From an uncultured Clostridia bacterium (GTDB taxonomy: Bacteria; Bacillota; Clostridia; Oscillospirales; Acutalibacteraceae), in contig CALFTN010000059.1 in NCBI GenBank assembly GCA_937916395.1, positions 124,001 through 188,000 of the forward strand: DNA of 64,000 bases, read 5' to 3'. Shown piece by piece: positions 26,338 to 36,393 of this stretch (position 1 is the stretch's first letter; each line of letters begins with the position of its first letter). The translations under genes were made by a program, and so were the position numbers. The notes under the pieces were generated by a model, which had not been told where the DNA came from, ran no database searches, and saw nothing but the letters and a program-made list of their open reading frames with translations.

Positions 26338-27372
26338 TTACTCTAAATGTTCTAGCAATGGAATTATTGCTACCCCTGGCTCATATTTCTCATAAGAAGC
26401 TACACACGCTTTTTTTAATTTCTTAATAAATTCAGGATTTTCAATTGAAAACTTAATTTTTTCCACGAAAGCTTCATAATCATTGAAAGGATAAACCAAT
26501 CCATTAACACCATCAACAATCATTTGATTACATCTTTTCCAATTTGAAGTGATAACCGGAACCCCTGAAGCAAAGCTATCAATAATCGTACCTGGTATTC
26601 CTTCCGTTTGATATTTTGTAGGAAAAAGCAAGCAATAATAGGGACAAATTGTTTCTACTGCATGTTCAGAATCTACAACACCACAATATTTAATATTTTC
26701 GTTATTATTTATTAACACTTGAAAATCTGTTTTAAAGCCTTCATCAATAGAGCCATATATATCTAAGCAACATCTTACTTCTTTATACTCTTCGTTTATT
26801 TGATTTATAGCATTTACAGCATCAATTATACCTTTTTCTGCAATAACTCTTGAAAATGTGCAAAATCTAAATGGTTTTACAAATACATCAGAGATATCCC
26901 TAATATTTAAAGATTTTATATGTTTGAAGTTATACATCAAATATGTATTATCAAAACCTAATTGATGCATATCTTGCAAGCAATCCCGTGTTTCTACAAA
27001 AAAAGAATCTATTACACTTAATGCAGATATTTTTTCTTTGTTTTGCGACAACAATTCTGCAATATCGCCACCCACAACTGCGTATAAAATATTTGAACAA
27101 AAAATTTTCTTCAATATTTTAAATAAGCTCATTAACAATGTACTTGTATCAGAAATAACTAAAACAATGTTTTTATATTGAAAAAAAGCTTTGACAATTT
27201 CAAGTAAAACTATAATTTTTCTTTGTTTCCAATTATATATGTCAACGCAACCAATGTTTTGCTCAGGAAACTGATTTTTTAATTCTTTATGAATATTACG
27301 CGCTTTTACTACAGCGCCAATCATATTATTCTCTTTCCAATCAAAATGGCCTATTACAGTTATATTTCCCAT
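26338..27372 (-). CDS. GT-B fold glycosyltransferase, GT4-like
   Basis: The 344-residue protein has FCTFSRVIAEKGIIDAVNAI at the start of the second Rossmann-like domain and PTKYQTEGIPGTIIDSFASGVPVITS as donor-site segment, with E and D where GT4 enzymes have paired Glu. It adds a sugar of the unit B repeat; donor and acceptor are unknown. It lies 46 bases after the fucosyltransferase gene. Confidence 0.82.
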   Translation of the reverse strand: MGNITVIGHFDWKENNMIGAVVKARNIHKELKNQFPEQNIGCVDIYNWKQRKIIVLLEIVKAFFQYKNIVLVISDTSTLLMSLFKILKKIFCSNILYAVVGGDIAELLSQNKEKISALSVIDSFFVETRDCLQDMHQLGFDNTYLMYNFKHIKSLNIRDISDVFVKPFRFCTFSRVIAEKGIIDAVNAINQINEEYKEVRCCLDIYGSIDEGFKTDFQVLINNNENIKYCGVVDSEHAVETICPYYCLLFPTKYQTEGIPGTIIDSFASGVPVITSNWKRCNQMIVDGVNGLVYPFNDYEAFVEKIKFSIENPEFIKKLKKACVASYEKYEPGVAIIPLLEHLE

Positions 27373-27418
27373 AACGATATTTTCTCCATAAACAACAAAT
27401 TCTAGTAATTAAACACAA

Positions 27419-28288
27419 TTACCACATCTTAACCCAGTCGTCAGGTATCATTTGTGGATTTCCATAAGGTTTCTCAGGAACGATACGAATCGCATCCTCA
27501 TGTTCATTTAACCATGCTGCCCACCATGAGAATGTGCTATTTGCACAGATAATATGATTACAATTTTTCATAAGCATCAAATCATCAATATCACCATTGG
27601 TAGTTTTTATATTTAAAAACCTAAAATCTTCTGATTCACCAAAATTAGTTTTCACCCAATTTATATCATCTGAAAAAAAGAAAAAAATTGGATTTTCCAC
27701 ATTGTTTCTAATATAATCTATAGCTTTCACATAATAATCCTTCTCTAACAAATAGTGAAATTTATTGTACGATTTTTTGAAATCCCCTCTTCTTACATGA
27801 ACAGCAACTGAATTACAATTCTGAACCATTTTTAATGCATCTATGTATTGCGATTCAAGGGGATAGTTTGGCGTTATTTGCTTCAATAAATCATTACGAT
27901 ATTTCTCAAAATACTTAGGAGACTGAAAATACCCATCAAAATACGCATTTGAATACTTATCAACGAGAAATTTCTCGGTGTATACTTCTCGTGTTTCTAA
28001 TACATACACATATTCTTCTATTTTTATTTTACCTATTTTCAATATTCTCATAGCTTTATTTATATACTTGTTTTTACAGAGACAAATTTTATTAGGAATA
28101 TTTTCATTAGAAATATCTATAAAATCACAGACATTTAAAAAAGGTAATTTGTAACCTCTACTCGTCATATTTGAAGTAAAACTCACATTAAATGCCAGTT
28201 CCTGATTATTACTTTTTGCTAATGCATATCCCATAGAATATTGAAATAATTGATTGCCTAAACCACCTTTTATTCTCATAATAATCAT
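27419..28288 (-). CDS. Alpha-1,2-fucosyltransferase, GT11 family
   Basis: The 289-residue protein begins with the GT11 GGLGNQLFQYSMGYAL motif, has the donor-binding HVRRGD (164-169) and the conserved CANSTFSWWAAWL near residue 250. GT11 enzymes move L-fucose from GDP-L-fucose to the 2-OH of galactose or a related sugar. The donor can be supplied by Fkp at 5666-8614. Two closely spaced ATG codons follow a GAGAGG site. A second GT11 gene is at 56166-57020. Confidence 0.92.
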   Translation of the reverse strand: MIIMRIKGGLGNQLFQYSMGYALAKSNNQELAFNVSFTSNMTSRGYKLPFLNVCDFIDISNENIPNKICLCKNKYINKAMRILKIGKIKIEEYVYVLETREVYTEKFLVDKYSNAYFDGYFQSPKYFEKYRNDLLKQITPNYPLESQYIDALKMVQNCNSVAVHVRRGDFKKSYNKFHYLLEKDYYVKAIDYIRNNVENPIFFFFSDDINWVKTNFGESEDFRFLNIKTTNGDIDDLMLMKNCNHIICANSTFSWWAAWLNEHEDAIRIVPEKPYGNPQMIPDDWVKMW

Positions 28289-28440
28289 TACTATTACCTC
28301 TCATTTATATTAAGTACATTAGGTTATCTTTCTTTGTTGTCGTCACACAATAACTTTTTTCTTGATTTTGTTACTATAAATAAATCTTTAACTGAAAACA
28401 TTTCATTTTCAACTTTTTATTCGATACTTTAAATTACTTG

Positions 28441-29208
28441 TTATTTCCTAACCCTTTTTGCAAACACTCTTTTTTTGCTTGCATTATACATATACCCAAA
28501 TAAATAGCACAAACATAAAAAACCGTCTATCTGTGGTTGTTGCTTTAAACATTGATAATATCTTTGCGCATTTTTCAGTTTTTTTGAACTTTTAGAACCC
28601 TCAACCAATCTGTAACTAGCTAAATTCTCGTTTAATCCATATGCTATGATACCTTGTCTTAAATAGAACATCCATGTCAATACATCCTCAAGATAACCTT
28701 CTTCCATATGAAAATCTGGAATTTGTTGTAAATCCACCATAACTGTTAGGCATCCAATAATAGAATTTGGCATATATTGCCTATAATTAATTTGTGTAGG
28801 CACCTCAAAAATCTTTCTTTTCTCATCAGCAGAGTTTCTAAAGACTTCATATGCCGTGAATGTAAATGCGTAATTGTTTCTCTGCATAAAACTTAATTGG
28901 CGTTTTAACTTTTCTGGTTTCCATACATCATCAGAATCCAACAAAGCGATATATCTTCCGTTTGCCTGCTTTATTGCAACATTTCTCGCAATAGCCGAAC
29001 CAGAATTTTTATTTAAACAAATCAATTTTATATTCTTATTTGTTTCTGCATATTTTCTAACAATTTCTACTGTATTATCTGTTGAGCAATCATCAACAAT
29101 TAACATTTCCCAATTTAAATAGGTTTGTGAAATCACACTTTCTATTGTTTCGCCTATTGTTTTCGAACTATTATACGCAGGCGTAATAATGGAAACAAGC
29201 TCATTCAT
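28441..29208 (-). CDS. Glycosyltransferase family 2
   Basis: A 255-residue GT-A enzyme with SIITPAYNSSKTIGETIESV, VDDCSTDNTVEIV and ALLDSDDVW. I chose the ATG at 29208 because GGAGAAG stands 7 bases before it; an in-frame ATG 11 codons upstream lies deep in the preceding gene. It overlaps that SDR gene by 8 bases. A 152-base gap with no clear promoter separates it from the GT11 gene. Confidence 0.9.
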   Translation of the reverse strand: MNELVSIITPAYNSSKTIGETIESVISQTYLNWEMLIVDDCSTDNTVEIVRKYAETNKNIKLICLNKNSGSAIARNVAIKQANGRYIALLDSDDVWKPEKLKRQLSFMQRNNYAFTFTAYEVFRNSADEKRKIFEVPTQINYRQYMPNSIIGCLTVMVDLQQIPDFHMEEGYLEDVLTWMFYLRQGIIAYGLNENLASYRLVEGSKSSKKLKNAQRYYQCLKQQPQIDGFLCLCYLFGYMYNASKKRVFAKRVRK

Positions 29209-30088
29209 TTTTGGTCTTCTCCGTTCTATCAATTGATACATGCATTACACAAATATTATATTTCTCTTTATATCTGCTAAGTTCTTTGTCATAACTCAAG
29301 CTACCAAAGGCTTTATTTACAAGCCCTGTTACTTTGCTCATAATTTTAAGTGCCCAGACGAAGCCTTTTATTAAGTGCACTTTTTTTCCATGAGCTTCTG
29401 CTATCATCTTAACTAATTCACTTGTATTACTATACTCAGCATTTTGTGGCCAGAAAGTTCCCTGTTCTTCATTTTCAACCATTAAGCGAACAAATTCACA
29501 AAGATTTTCAATATAAAGCATTGAACGCTCGTTTTCAACATAAGGGAAAACAGGTGTTAATGAAGCTATTTTTGCTAAAAGTGGATAGTTACCCTTGCTA
29601 CCCTTACCATAAATCATTGGTGGTCGTAAAATTACAACATTAAAGTTTTCGTCACTTAAATCATTCAAGCCATTTTCTGCCTGAACCTTGCTATCACCAT
29701 AGCAGTTTGCAGGAGAAACTGGTGTATCTTTAGTAATTCTTTTTGTTTTACCTATTGGAGCACTGTCGCCATAAACAATAGCAGAACTCATAAATATAAA
29801 CTGATTTACACCATCTGCTTTTGCTTTTTTTGCCGTTTCAACTGTTAAATCGGTATTTACCTCATAATAAAGTTTTTCTTTTTCGGCACTGATTTTGCCA
29901 TTATCTGAATGTGCTATACCAGCAACGTGAAAAACACTGTCGTAACCAGAAAAATCTTTATCACGCCACGAACCGTCAATCATATCAATAGTGTCGACGC
30001 TATAATTTTCAGAAAAATTTTCTTTAATATATTTTTCAAACGAGGTACCAATATAACTATTTGCACCTGTTATCAATATTTTTTTCAT
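29201..30088 (-). CDS. NAD-dependent epimerase/dehydratase (extended SDR)
   Basis: The 295-residue protein has ITGANSYIGTSF at the N-terminus, VFHVAGIAHSD, SSAIVYGDS and YGDSKVQAE with the YxxxK pair. Such proteins follow the dehydratase and PGT genes in many capsule loci and make or modify a UDP-linked deoxy sugar, for example by reducing a 4-keto group. Here the product would be the first sugar loaded by the PGT at 30104-30727. Exact reaction unknown. Confidence 0.85.
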   Translation of the reverse strand: MKKILITGANSYIGTSFEKYIKENFSENYSVDTIDMIDGSWRDKDFSGYDSVFHVAGIAHSDNGKISAEKEKLYYEVNTDLTVETAKKAKADGVNQFIFMSSAIVYGDSAPIGKTKRITKDTPVSPANCYGDSKVQAENGLNDLSDENFNVVILRPPMIYGKGSKGNYPLLAKIASLTPVFPYVENERSMLYIENLCEFVRLMVENEEQGTFWPQNAEYSNTSELVKMIAEAHGKKVHLIKGFVWALKIMSKVTGLVNKAFGSLSYDKELSRYKEKYNICVMHVSIDRTEKTKNE

Positions 30089-30103
30089 ACTGAACCTCTG
30101 CCC

Positions 30104-30727
30104 TTACTGAGCCACATTTTCATCATTCTTTTTCATTTCGCCTGTGCCACCCTCAACAACGCCATCAGATTTCAACACAGAAGCGAATGTACCAAAAAAG
30201 CATTTGCAGTCGAACGCAAAGCTCATTTTTTCTACATATTCGCCATCTAGCTTTGCTTTGACATCAATCTCAAGCTCGTCCCTGCCATTAATTTGCGCCC
30301 AGCCTGTAAGGCCCGGTCTGACGTCATTCGCGCCGTATTTGTCGCGTTCCTCAATCAAGTCATACTGATTCCAGAGAGCTGGACGTGGACCGATAACGGA
30401 CATTTCGCCCTTTAATATATTAAACAACTGTGGAAGCTCATCAAGACTGCTTTTTCTCAAAACCTTGCCAATGCTTGTAATATACTGCTCTGGATTCTCT
30501 AACAAATGTGTAGGGCAATCTTTGGGGGTACTCATTTTCATACTTCTGAACTTATACAAATTGAAATGAGTTTTATTTATACCAACACGTTTTTGGCTGA
30601 ATAATACAGGGCCTGGGTCGGTAATTTTAATAATCAATGCAATAATACCCATTGGAATTATAAGTAAAATAATTCCAACTACTGAAAGCACTAAATCTAT
30701 TAATCTTTTTACAAGATTCTTATACAT
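30104..30727 (-). CDS. Undecaprenyl-phosphate sugar phosphotransferase, small (PglC-like)
   Basis: The 207-residue protein has a single N-terminal membrane segment, NLYKFRSMKM, the catalytic DE pair in SSLDELPQ, IGPRPALWNQYDLI and RPGLTGWAQINGRDEL. It matches monotopic PGTs that start Wzy-dependent glycans on undecaprenyl phosphate. Together with the dehydratase and SDR before it, the first sugar is probably a di-N-acetyl or deoxyamino sugar. It is the first-step enzyme of unit B. Confidence 0.92.
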   Translation of the reverse strand: MYKNLVKRLIDLVLSVVGIILLIIPMGIIALIIKITDPGPVLFSQKRVGINKTHFNLYKFRSMKMSTPKDCPTHLLENPEQYITSIGKVLRKSSLDELPQLFNILKGEMSVIGPRPALWNQYDLIEERDKYGANDVRPGLTGWAQINGRDELEIDVKAKLDGEYVEKMSFAFDCKCFFGTFASVLKSDGVVEGGTGEMKKNDENVAQ

Positions 30728-30746
30728 TACTCGCTCAAACTCCTGT

Positions 30747-32771
30747 TTACTTCTTTACTAAAACCTCTTTAATCTGCTCCTCATAGGCTTTGCCTTTATA
30801 TTCGGAGCCATTTTCGCCTGCTGGGTGGTAGGTTGGAACAATTTCTGCAACAACATTGCGGATATCGTTTTCATTACCACAATAGGCAACATTCATAAGA
30901 GATTGTAACTGATTTAAAAATGCATCTTCGTCAAAAGGAATAGGACTACCGATATAAATAAGCTTATTCGGAGTAGTTTTTAAGCCCTCTTCTGACATAA
31001 GCTTTTCTTCATACAATTTTTCGCCTGGGCGAAGGCCTGTATAAGAAATCATAATATCAATATTCGGTTTAAGACCAGCAAGCTTTATAAGATTCCTTGC
31101 AAGGTCATCAATTTTAACAGGCGCGCCCATATCAAGAACGAATATTTCGCCACCCTTTGCATAGGTACCAGCCTGTAAAACGAGGGAAGACGCCTCTGGA
31201 ATAGTCATAAAATAACGGATAATATCTGGGTGTGTAACTGTTACAGGACCACCCTTTGCAATCTGCTCTTTGAATCTCGGAATAACAGAACCATTACTAC
31301 CGAGCACGTTACCGAAACGAACTGCAACAAACTCTGTTTCTGGATTTTCGTCATTACGAACACAGATTACATCATCCTCAGTATTTTCATCGCTATGAAG
31401 GTGAAGTGGCGAAAGCTCGTAAGCTCTGCCCTCTGCAATTTTCTTTGCAAATGTCTGAATAATCATTTCACAGATACGCTTTGACGCACCCATTATATTG
31501 GTCGGATTTACCGCCTTATCTGTAGAGATAAGCACGAATCGCTTACAACCATTCATCATTGCGGCATACGCTGTTTTGTAGGTGCCTATAGCATTATTTT
31601 TAATTGATTCGCACGGACTACCTTCCATTAACGGCACATGCTTATGAGCTGCTGCATGATAAACAATTTCTGGCTTATATTTTGCGAAAACCTGATTAAC
31701 ACGACGGCTGTCTCTCACAGAGCCTATTAATACCTGAAGATTCAGGTTCGGATATTTATCCTTAAGCTCAAGACCTATTGCGTGGGCATTGTTTTCATAA
31801 ATATCAAGTATAATGAGCTGTTTTGGATTGTGTTTTGCAATCTGTCTGCAAAGCTCACTACCAATAGAGCCACCGCCACCGGTAACCAAAATAACCTTGT
31901 CATATATGAAGTCGAAAATCTCCCTCATATCAACCTTTACGACATCTCTGCCGAGTAAATCTTCAATAGCAACATCTTTCATTTCGTTTGCAGTTACGTT
32001 GCTATATACGTTAGGAAGATTTTTGAGTTCACAGCCCGTCTCTCTGCAGATTTCCAAAATATCTCTTCTTTGTTCTGCTGAAAGACTCGGTATAGCAAGA
32101 TAAATTTTTTCGATTTTGTATTTTTCAACATTTAATAAAATATCTTCTCTGCCACCAACAACTGGCACGCCGTCAATAGACCTGCCCCATTTGTTCTTGT
32201 TGTCATCAATAATACAGCAAACCTGTTTTGTTATAACCTTCGCACGTTGCAAATCGTGTAATATCATTTGACCTGCCGCACCAGCACCGATAAGCATAAC
32301 TCTGCTTGGTGGGTTTTTGGTACGTCTGCTACGTTCAAGCAAGATAAAACGATATGAAAAACGAATAAGAACAGTCAACGCAAACTGAACCGCGATACCG
32401 ATGATATAATAAGAAATCGGCATACGCTGGAACAACAATGTTATAAAAACTGTGTGGAACACGCCGAGGGTGAGTGTTGCAAATATAACCCTTTTAAGCT
32501 CCACAAAGCTTGCAAAGCGCCAGATACTCTGATAAAGATGGAAGAACCAGAACACCACAAGACTTGCTGCGAGATAAATTGGCAAAAATTTAAACCACGC
32601 AGAAAGATAAATTTCTGGAATCTGTGAAAAATGGCAATCAAACCTTAACCATAATGCAAAAAGGTATGAAGCCGCAACAACTATTAAATCATAAAGTGCT
32701 AGCAAAATAGCAATCTTATGCCAATGTTCAAGAAGTTTTTTCTTTTTTGAACTGCATTCTCTTTTCGACAT
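30747..32771 (-). CDS. UDP-N-acetylhexosamine 4,6-dehydratase (CapD/PglF type), membrane-bound
   Basis: At 674 residues it has four N-terminal membrane helices (about 20-135), a first nucleotide fold (IGAGAAGQM, 161-169) and the catalytic SDR domain with VTGGGGSIGSE (296-306), HAAAHKHVPLME and STDKAVNPTNIMGASKR (416-432). It removes water from UDP-GlcNAc to give the 4-keto-6-deoxy sugar. It follows its own promoter, is preceded by a GCAGGGG site and leads unit B. Confidence 0.92.
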   Translation of the reverse strand: MSKRECSSKKKKLLEHWHKIAILLALYDLIVVAASYLFALWLRFDCHFSQIPEIYLSAWFKFLPIYLAASLVVFWFFHLYQSIWRFASFVELKRVIFATLTLGVFHTVFITLLFQRMPISYYIIGIAVQFALTVLIRFSYRFILLERSRRTKNPPSRVMLIGAGAAGQMILHDLQRAKVITKQVCCIIDDNKNKWGRSIDGVPVVGGREDILLNVEKYKIEKIYLAIPSLSAEQRRDILEICRETGCELKNLPNVYSNVTANEMKDVAIEDLLGRDVVKVDMREIFDFIYDKVILVTGGGGSIGSELCRQIAKHNPKQLIILDIYENNAHAIGLELKDKYPNLNLQVLIGSVRDSRRVNQVFAKYKPEIVYHAAAHKHVPLMEGSPCESIKNNAIGTYKTAYAAMMNGCKRFVLISTDKAVNPTNIMGASKRICEMIIQTFAKKIAEGRAYELSPLHLHSDENTEDDVICVRNDENPETEFVAVRFGNVLGSNGSVIPRFKEQIAKGGPVTVTHPDIIRYFMTIPEASSLVLQAGTYAKGGEIFVLDMGAPVKIDDLARNLIKLAGLKPNIDIMISYTGLRPGEKLYEEKLMSEEGLKTTPNKLIYIGSPIPFDEDAFLNQLQSLMNVAYCGNENDIRNVVAEIVPTYHPAGENGSEYKGKAYEEQIKEVLVKK

Positions 32772-32874
32772 ATTTTCCCCTGCTTTTATAAAAATTAAAA
32801 ATAAAATTCCACTATTTTTGAAACAGAGATTTGACCTCTGAATGAATATTATATTTCATAATAATACAAATTAA

Positions 32875-32903
32875 ATAATAGCATAAAATCCACCATTATG
32901 CAA
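32875..32903 (-). promoter_or_regulatory. Sigma-A-type promoter for unit B
   Basis: TTGCAT (32903-32898) and TATTAT (32880-32875) are spaced by 17 bp on the minus strand, about 100 bases before the dehydratase ATG. The leader holds only a small CAGAG/CTCTG hairpin. Confidence 0.65.
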
Positions 32904-32959
32904 TAGTAAATTTAACTAATGAGAGGCATTTTTTTGACTAGCAACTGACAAAAAGGAAA

Positions 32960-32983
32960 AGCTCCACTACTTTTAGTGGAGCT
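32960..32983 (-). terminator. Rho-independent terminator of unit A
   Basis: AGCTCCACTA and TAGTGGAGCT form a perfect 10-bp stem with a 4-base loop, followed on the minus strand by TTTTCCTTTTTGTC. It starts 6 bases after the flippase stop codon and separates units A and B. Confidence 0.88.
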
Positions 32984-32988
32984 AAGCA

Positions 32989-34320
32989 TTATTTTAATTT
33001 TTCTTTTTTGGATGTATTTCTTTTTAAATAAATTATTGCTTGTATCGGCATAGCAATTGATGTAAGCATTGCACAAAGTAATGTTGCTAGCTTTATACCC
33101 AAAATACCCATATCACAATATTTTGCAAAAATAACTGACAGCGGAATATTTAAAATCGCACCTAATGCTGCAACAAATAACTGCAATTTTATAATACCTG
33201 CGCCATTCATAACATTCAAAAATATTGCTGAAAATGCTGTCATTATGCAATATCCGGCAAACAGAATTACCAAACTAGGTTCATAGTCAAATGCTTTTTC
33301 TCCAAGCCAAATAGTAACTATATCGTTAAAAAATATAGTAACAATGATAACGCCAACTGCAAAAACCGCCCAGATTTTCACAAGCTCTTTTACTTTTTTT
33401 ACAATCCACTCAAAATTGTTTTGGGCTATGTGAAATGTTACAGCAGACCACAACGCGATTAACAAAATAGAGAACAAATTGTTTCCAGTATCATAAACCT
33501 TAGAAATAATAGAATATTTTGTTACCATTTCACTACTTATTAAATAGTTTATTAAAATATTGTCTACTGAATATAAAAGAATTGTACAAAGCTGTAACGC
33601 AAAAAATTGAAGTCCTACATTTAAAATAGATTTTTTTAAAACAGGGGTATTGTTCTTTTTTCTTACAACTTTAAACAAATCAATATTTTTTCTTTTAAGT
33701 ATAAAAATCAGAAAAATATTTGGTATTAACGAAGAAAGTCCATTAACAACTGCAAACAAGCTTAAATTTGCTTCAACATTTCCGATTGTCAAAAGTAATA
33801 CAACAACTGTTCCTAAAAATGCCACTGCAAACGAAATTGCAGAAGTTAAATAACTCCTTTGGTAACTATAGGCAATAGAATTACAGATTCCAACACATAA
33901 ATTCACACAAAAGAAGAAACCTGTTATATACATTGGAACACGAAGTTCAAGCTGCAGAACACCCGTTCTGAAAAAAATCTCAGATAATATCAAAATAACT
34001 ACAAACAAAACTACCGAAATTTTACTTAGTGTAAAAAAAGCTGTAGCTACTAACTTCTGTTCTTTCTCTTTGTCATTTTCTGCGTATGCTTTTGCGAGCT
34101 CATTTCTCAAGCCGTTTCCTATCCCAAAATCAGCTGAACCCATCCAGGAAACAATTGAAGCAATTGTAACCCACAAGCCATAAATTGTATTTCCTAAATA
34201 ACCAATATTTATATTTACAGAAAACAAGCCTAAAAAGAGCGCCGCAAATCTAAAAACATAATTGAGAATAATATTCCGCCAATATTCATCTTTTAAATAT
34301 TTTTTTATTTTATTCATCAC
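32989..34320 (-). CDS. Polysaccharide flippase (Wzx-like, MOP superfamily)
   Basis: The 443-residue protein has 12 or so membrane helices and family features such as LGNTIYGLWVTIASIVSWMGSADFGIGNGLRNELAKAYAE-type loops early on. It probably flips a lipid-linked glycan. Unit A has neither a polymerase nor a PGT, so it must serve a repeat unit started elsewhere, or export a single-unit glycan. It lies 3 bases after the preceding GT gene. Confidence 0.88.
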   Translation of the reverse strand: MMNKIKKYLKDEYWRNIILNYVFRFAALFLGLFSVNINIGYLGNTIYGLWVTIASIVSWMGSADFGIGNGLRNELAKAYAENDKEKEQKLVATAFFTLSKISVVLFVVILILSEIFFRTGVLQLELRVPMYITGFFFCVNLCVGICNSIAYSYQRSYLTSAISFAVAFLGTVVVLLLTIGNVEANLSLFAVVNGLSSLIPNIFLIFILKRKNIDLFKVVRKKNNTPVLKKSILNVGLQFFALQLCTILLYSVDNILINYLISSEMVTKYSIISKVYDTGNNLFSILLIALWSAVTFHIAQNNFEWIVKKVKELVKIWAVFAVGVIIVTIFFNDIVTIWLGEKAFDYEPSLVILFAGYCIMTAFSAIFLNVMNGAGIIKLQLFVAALGAILNIPLSVIFAKYCDMGILGIKLATLLCAMLTSIAMPIQAIIYLKRNTSKKEKLK

Positions 34321-34323
34321 TTC

Positions 34324-35481
34324 TTAGTCTCTTTCTTTCAAAACTTCATCCAAAGCAAATGTTAACGATTCTATAAAATTCTCTTTACTATACCTTTCTT
34401 GAATTATATCATAAGAATTTTTGCTTTTTGATTTAACCCATTCATCATCTTTTTGAGCATACTCTAACACCGTAGCTCTTATTGTTTCAATTGAGCAATC
34501 TTTTAAATGAATTACTTCATCATCTTCCAAGCCACATTCACGGCTACAAATGTTAATTAAACCTTCAGACATTGTAGTTAACACAGACCCCGCAACACCC
34601 TCTGAACATGATGGCATAATTGCATAAACACATTTATCAACTATCGCTTTGAATTGCTCACTATCTGTTGATACAAACCCTATCGGGTGTATATTAGGGC
34701 ACTCATAAAGTTCATGGTAATAACAGCTTTCAAAATCTTCTTCAAATTTAAAACATCCACAAACATATAAATCACATGGAAAACCATCTTCCGAAAAAAC
34801 TTCTAAAAGCAAATCTAAACCTTTATGAACACAACCACCACTTCCAAAATACAAAAAGCTCCTTTTGTCTTTTGAATTGCTATTATAACCATATTCTACC
34901 TTGTGACCAGTATTCTTTATAAAATATGGTTTGGGCAAATTAAATTCATTTTCAAACGTTTTCCAATTATGTTCGTTGCCTATAACAAAGCATGCATCGA
35001 CCTTTTCAATTTCTTTAGTATAGGGAGTATCTTGTCTCCTCGGTGTTAAAGTAATTCCCTTTCGTTTGAATAAATCTGCCAATCGCTTTTTTTCGGCAGC
35101 ATTTTGGAAAGACGGATTTGATGTAGTAAAATATGCAATTGTTTTGCAACCAGGATTCATATATTTTCTTATTTCAGGATACTTTCCTGGCACTATATCA
35201 ATTATCAAATCATACTTTTTTGATAAAAGCATTTTTTTTGCTTTCCAATCAGCCACATCAACAATATAACCATTTTTGTCAAGCAACTTTGCAATTTCCT
35301 TTACTTGCCATAAACATTGATGCGAATCAGTAGAATCATTAAAAATAAACGGACTGGTCAAATACACAAGCAGACAACGTTTCTTGTGACTTTTTTTATT
35401 TACATTACTTACCGGAACATAAAGACTTTTTTCATGCTTTAACCTGTTCAATCTGGATATTACTTTTCCTATTATTTTCAT
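34324..35481 (-). CDS. Glycosyltransferase, GT-B fold (GT4-like)
   Basis: The 385-residue protein has FLYFGSGGCVHKGLDLLLEVF at the start of its C-terminal domain and MPSCSEGVAGSVLTTMSEGL in the donor site, a variant of the GT4 pattern. The ATG at 35481 is preceded by AGAGGAAA; an in-frame ATG 11 codons earlier has no such site. It belongs to unit A; sugar unknown. Confidence 0.8.
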   Translation of the reverse strand: MKIIGKVISRLNRLKHEKSLYVPVSNVNKKSHKKRCLLVYLTSPFIFNDSTDSHQCLWQVKEIAKLLDKNGYIVDVADWKAKKMLLSKKYDLIIDIVPGKYPEIRKYMNPGCKTIAYFTTSNPSFQNAAEKKRLADLFKRKGITLTPRRQDTPYTKEIEKVDACFVIGNEHNWKTFENEFNLPKPYFIKNTGHKVEYGYNSNSKDKRSFLYFGSGGCVHKGLDLLLEVFSEDGFPCDLYVCGCFKFEEDFESCYYHELYECPNIHPIGFVSTDSEQFKAIVDKCVYAIMPSCSEGVAGSVLTTMSEGLINICSRECGLEDDEVIHLKDCSIETIRATVLEYAQKDDEWVKSKSKNSYDIIQERYSKENFIESLTFALDEVLKERD

Positions 35482-35549
35482 TTTTCTTTCCTCTGTTATT
35501 TTATAGGTGTTCAAAATAATCTCGAACAGTTATTAAAATCTCTATCCTT

Positions 35550-36365
35550 TCAGAAATTATCTTTTTCTCTATAAAGACTTCGTTTTTGTACTTTTACACT
35601 CCACAATTGCCAAAGCTTTGTTGGAAGCAAATTTCTCTTTATTACATTTATTTGTTCTCTATACATATTAATTTTAGTTTTAAAAGTGTTAGCCGTCAAT
35701 CCATAACTTGCCTTTACTGCTTCTCGTTCTTTTATAGATTTTATTACATTTTTACTACTTACGCCATCGCCTGAAAAACAAGTTATTATTTCGTCAAGCT
35801 TACAAAATGACTTACCTGCTAACTTCTGACCCAACACAAAATTATAGTCAGCTGCTATTTTATACTTTGTATCGAACTTATTCCTTTTCATTATTTCGGC
35901 AGAAGCAAATACTGATGGATGTGGAACAGTCATCGCTGTTTCTAAACCATTCTCATCCCCATTAAAATTGAAAATTACACCTCGTTCTATAAACATAACA
36001 TTTCCATAAAGTAAATCTGGTTTATTCGAAGCAGAAATTTTATTTATTACATTCTCTACAATCTCGTTATTATAAAACCAATCACCCGCATTTAAAAAGC
36101 AGATATATTCGCCGGTTGCCTTTTCTATACCCTTATTCATGGCATCATAAATGCCTGAATCTTTCTCGGAATTTACTACGTATTCTATTCCTTTTAAAGA
36201 AAACCTTTCATTGTATGATTCTGCTATTTCTGCAGTTTTATCTGTACTTTTACCATCACAAATAATATACTCTATATCGTTTGTAGTCTGATTTAAAACA
36301 GATTCAATTGTCTTTGCAATATTTTTTTCTTCATTAAAAGCAACTGTAACAACCGAAATTTTCAT
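35550..36365 (-). CDS. Glycosyltransferase family 2
   Basis: A 271-residue GT-A enzyme starting ISVVTVAFNEEKNIAKTIES, with CDGKSTDKT and CFLNAGDWF in place of the usual DSDD (a WcaA-type variant). The ATG at 36365 follows a strong GGAGGT site; an in-frame ATG 12 codons earlier overlaps the upstream GT4 gene. It is the second gene of unit A. Confidence 0.9.
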   Translation of the reverse strand: MKISVVTVAFNEEKNIAKTIESVLNQTTNDIEYIICDGKSTDKTAEIAESYNERFSLKGIEYVVNSEKDSGIYDAMNKGIEKATGEYICFLNAGDWFYNNEIVENVINKISASNKPDLLYGNVMFIERGVIFNFNGDENGLETAMTVPHPSVFASAEIMKRNKFDTKYKIAADYNFVLGQKLAGKSFCKLDEIITCFSGDGVSSKNVIKSIKEREAVKASYGLTANTFKTKINMYREQINVIKRNLLPTKLWQLWSVKVQKRSLYREKDNF

Positions 36366-36393
36366 TTGTACCTCCGAGATAAATTTATCCAGT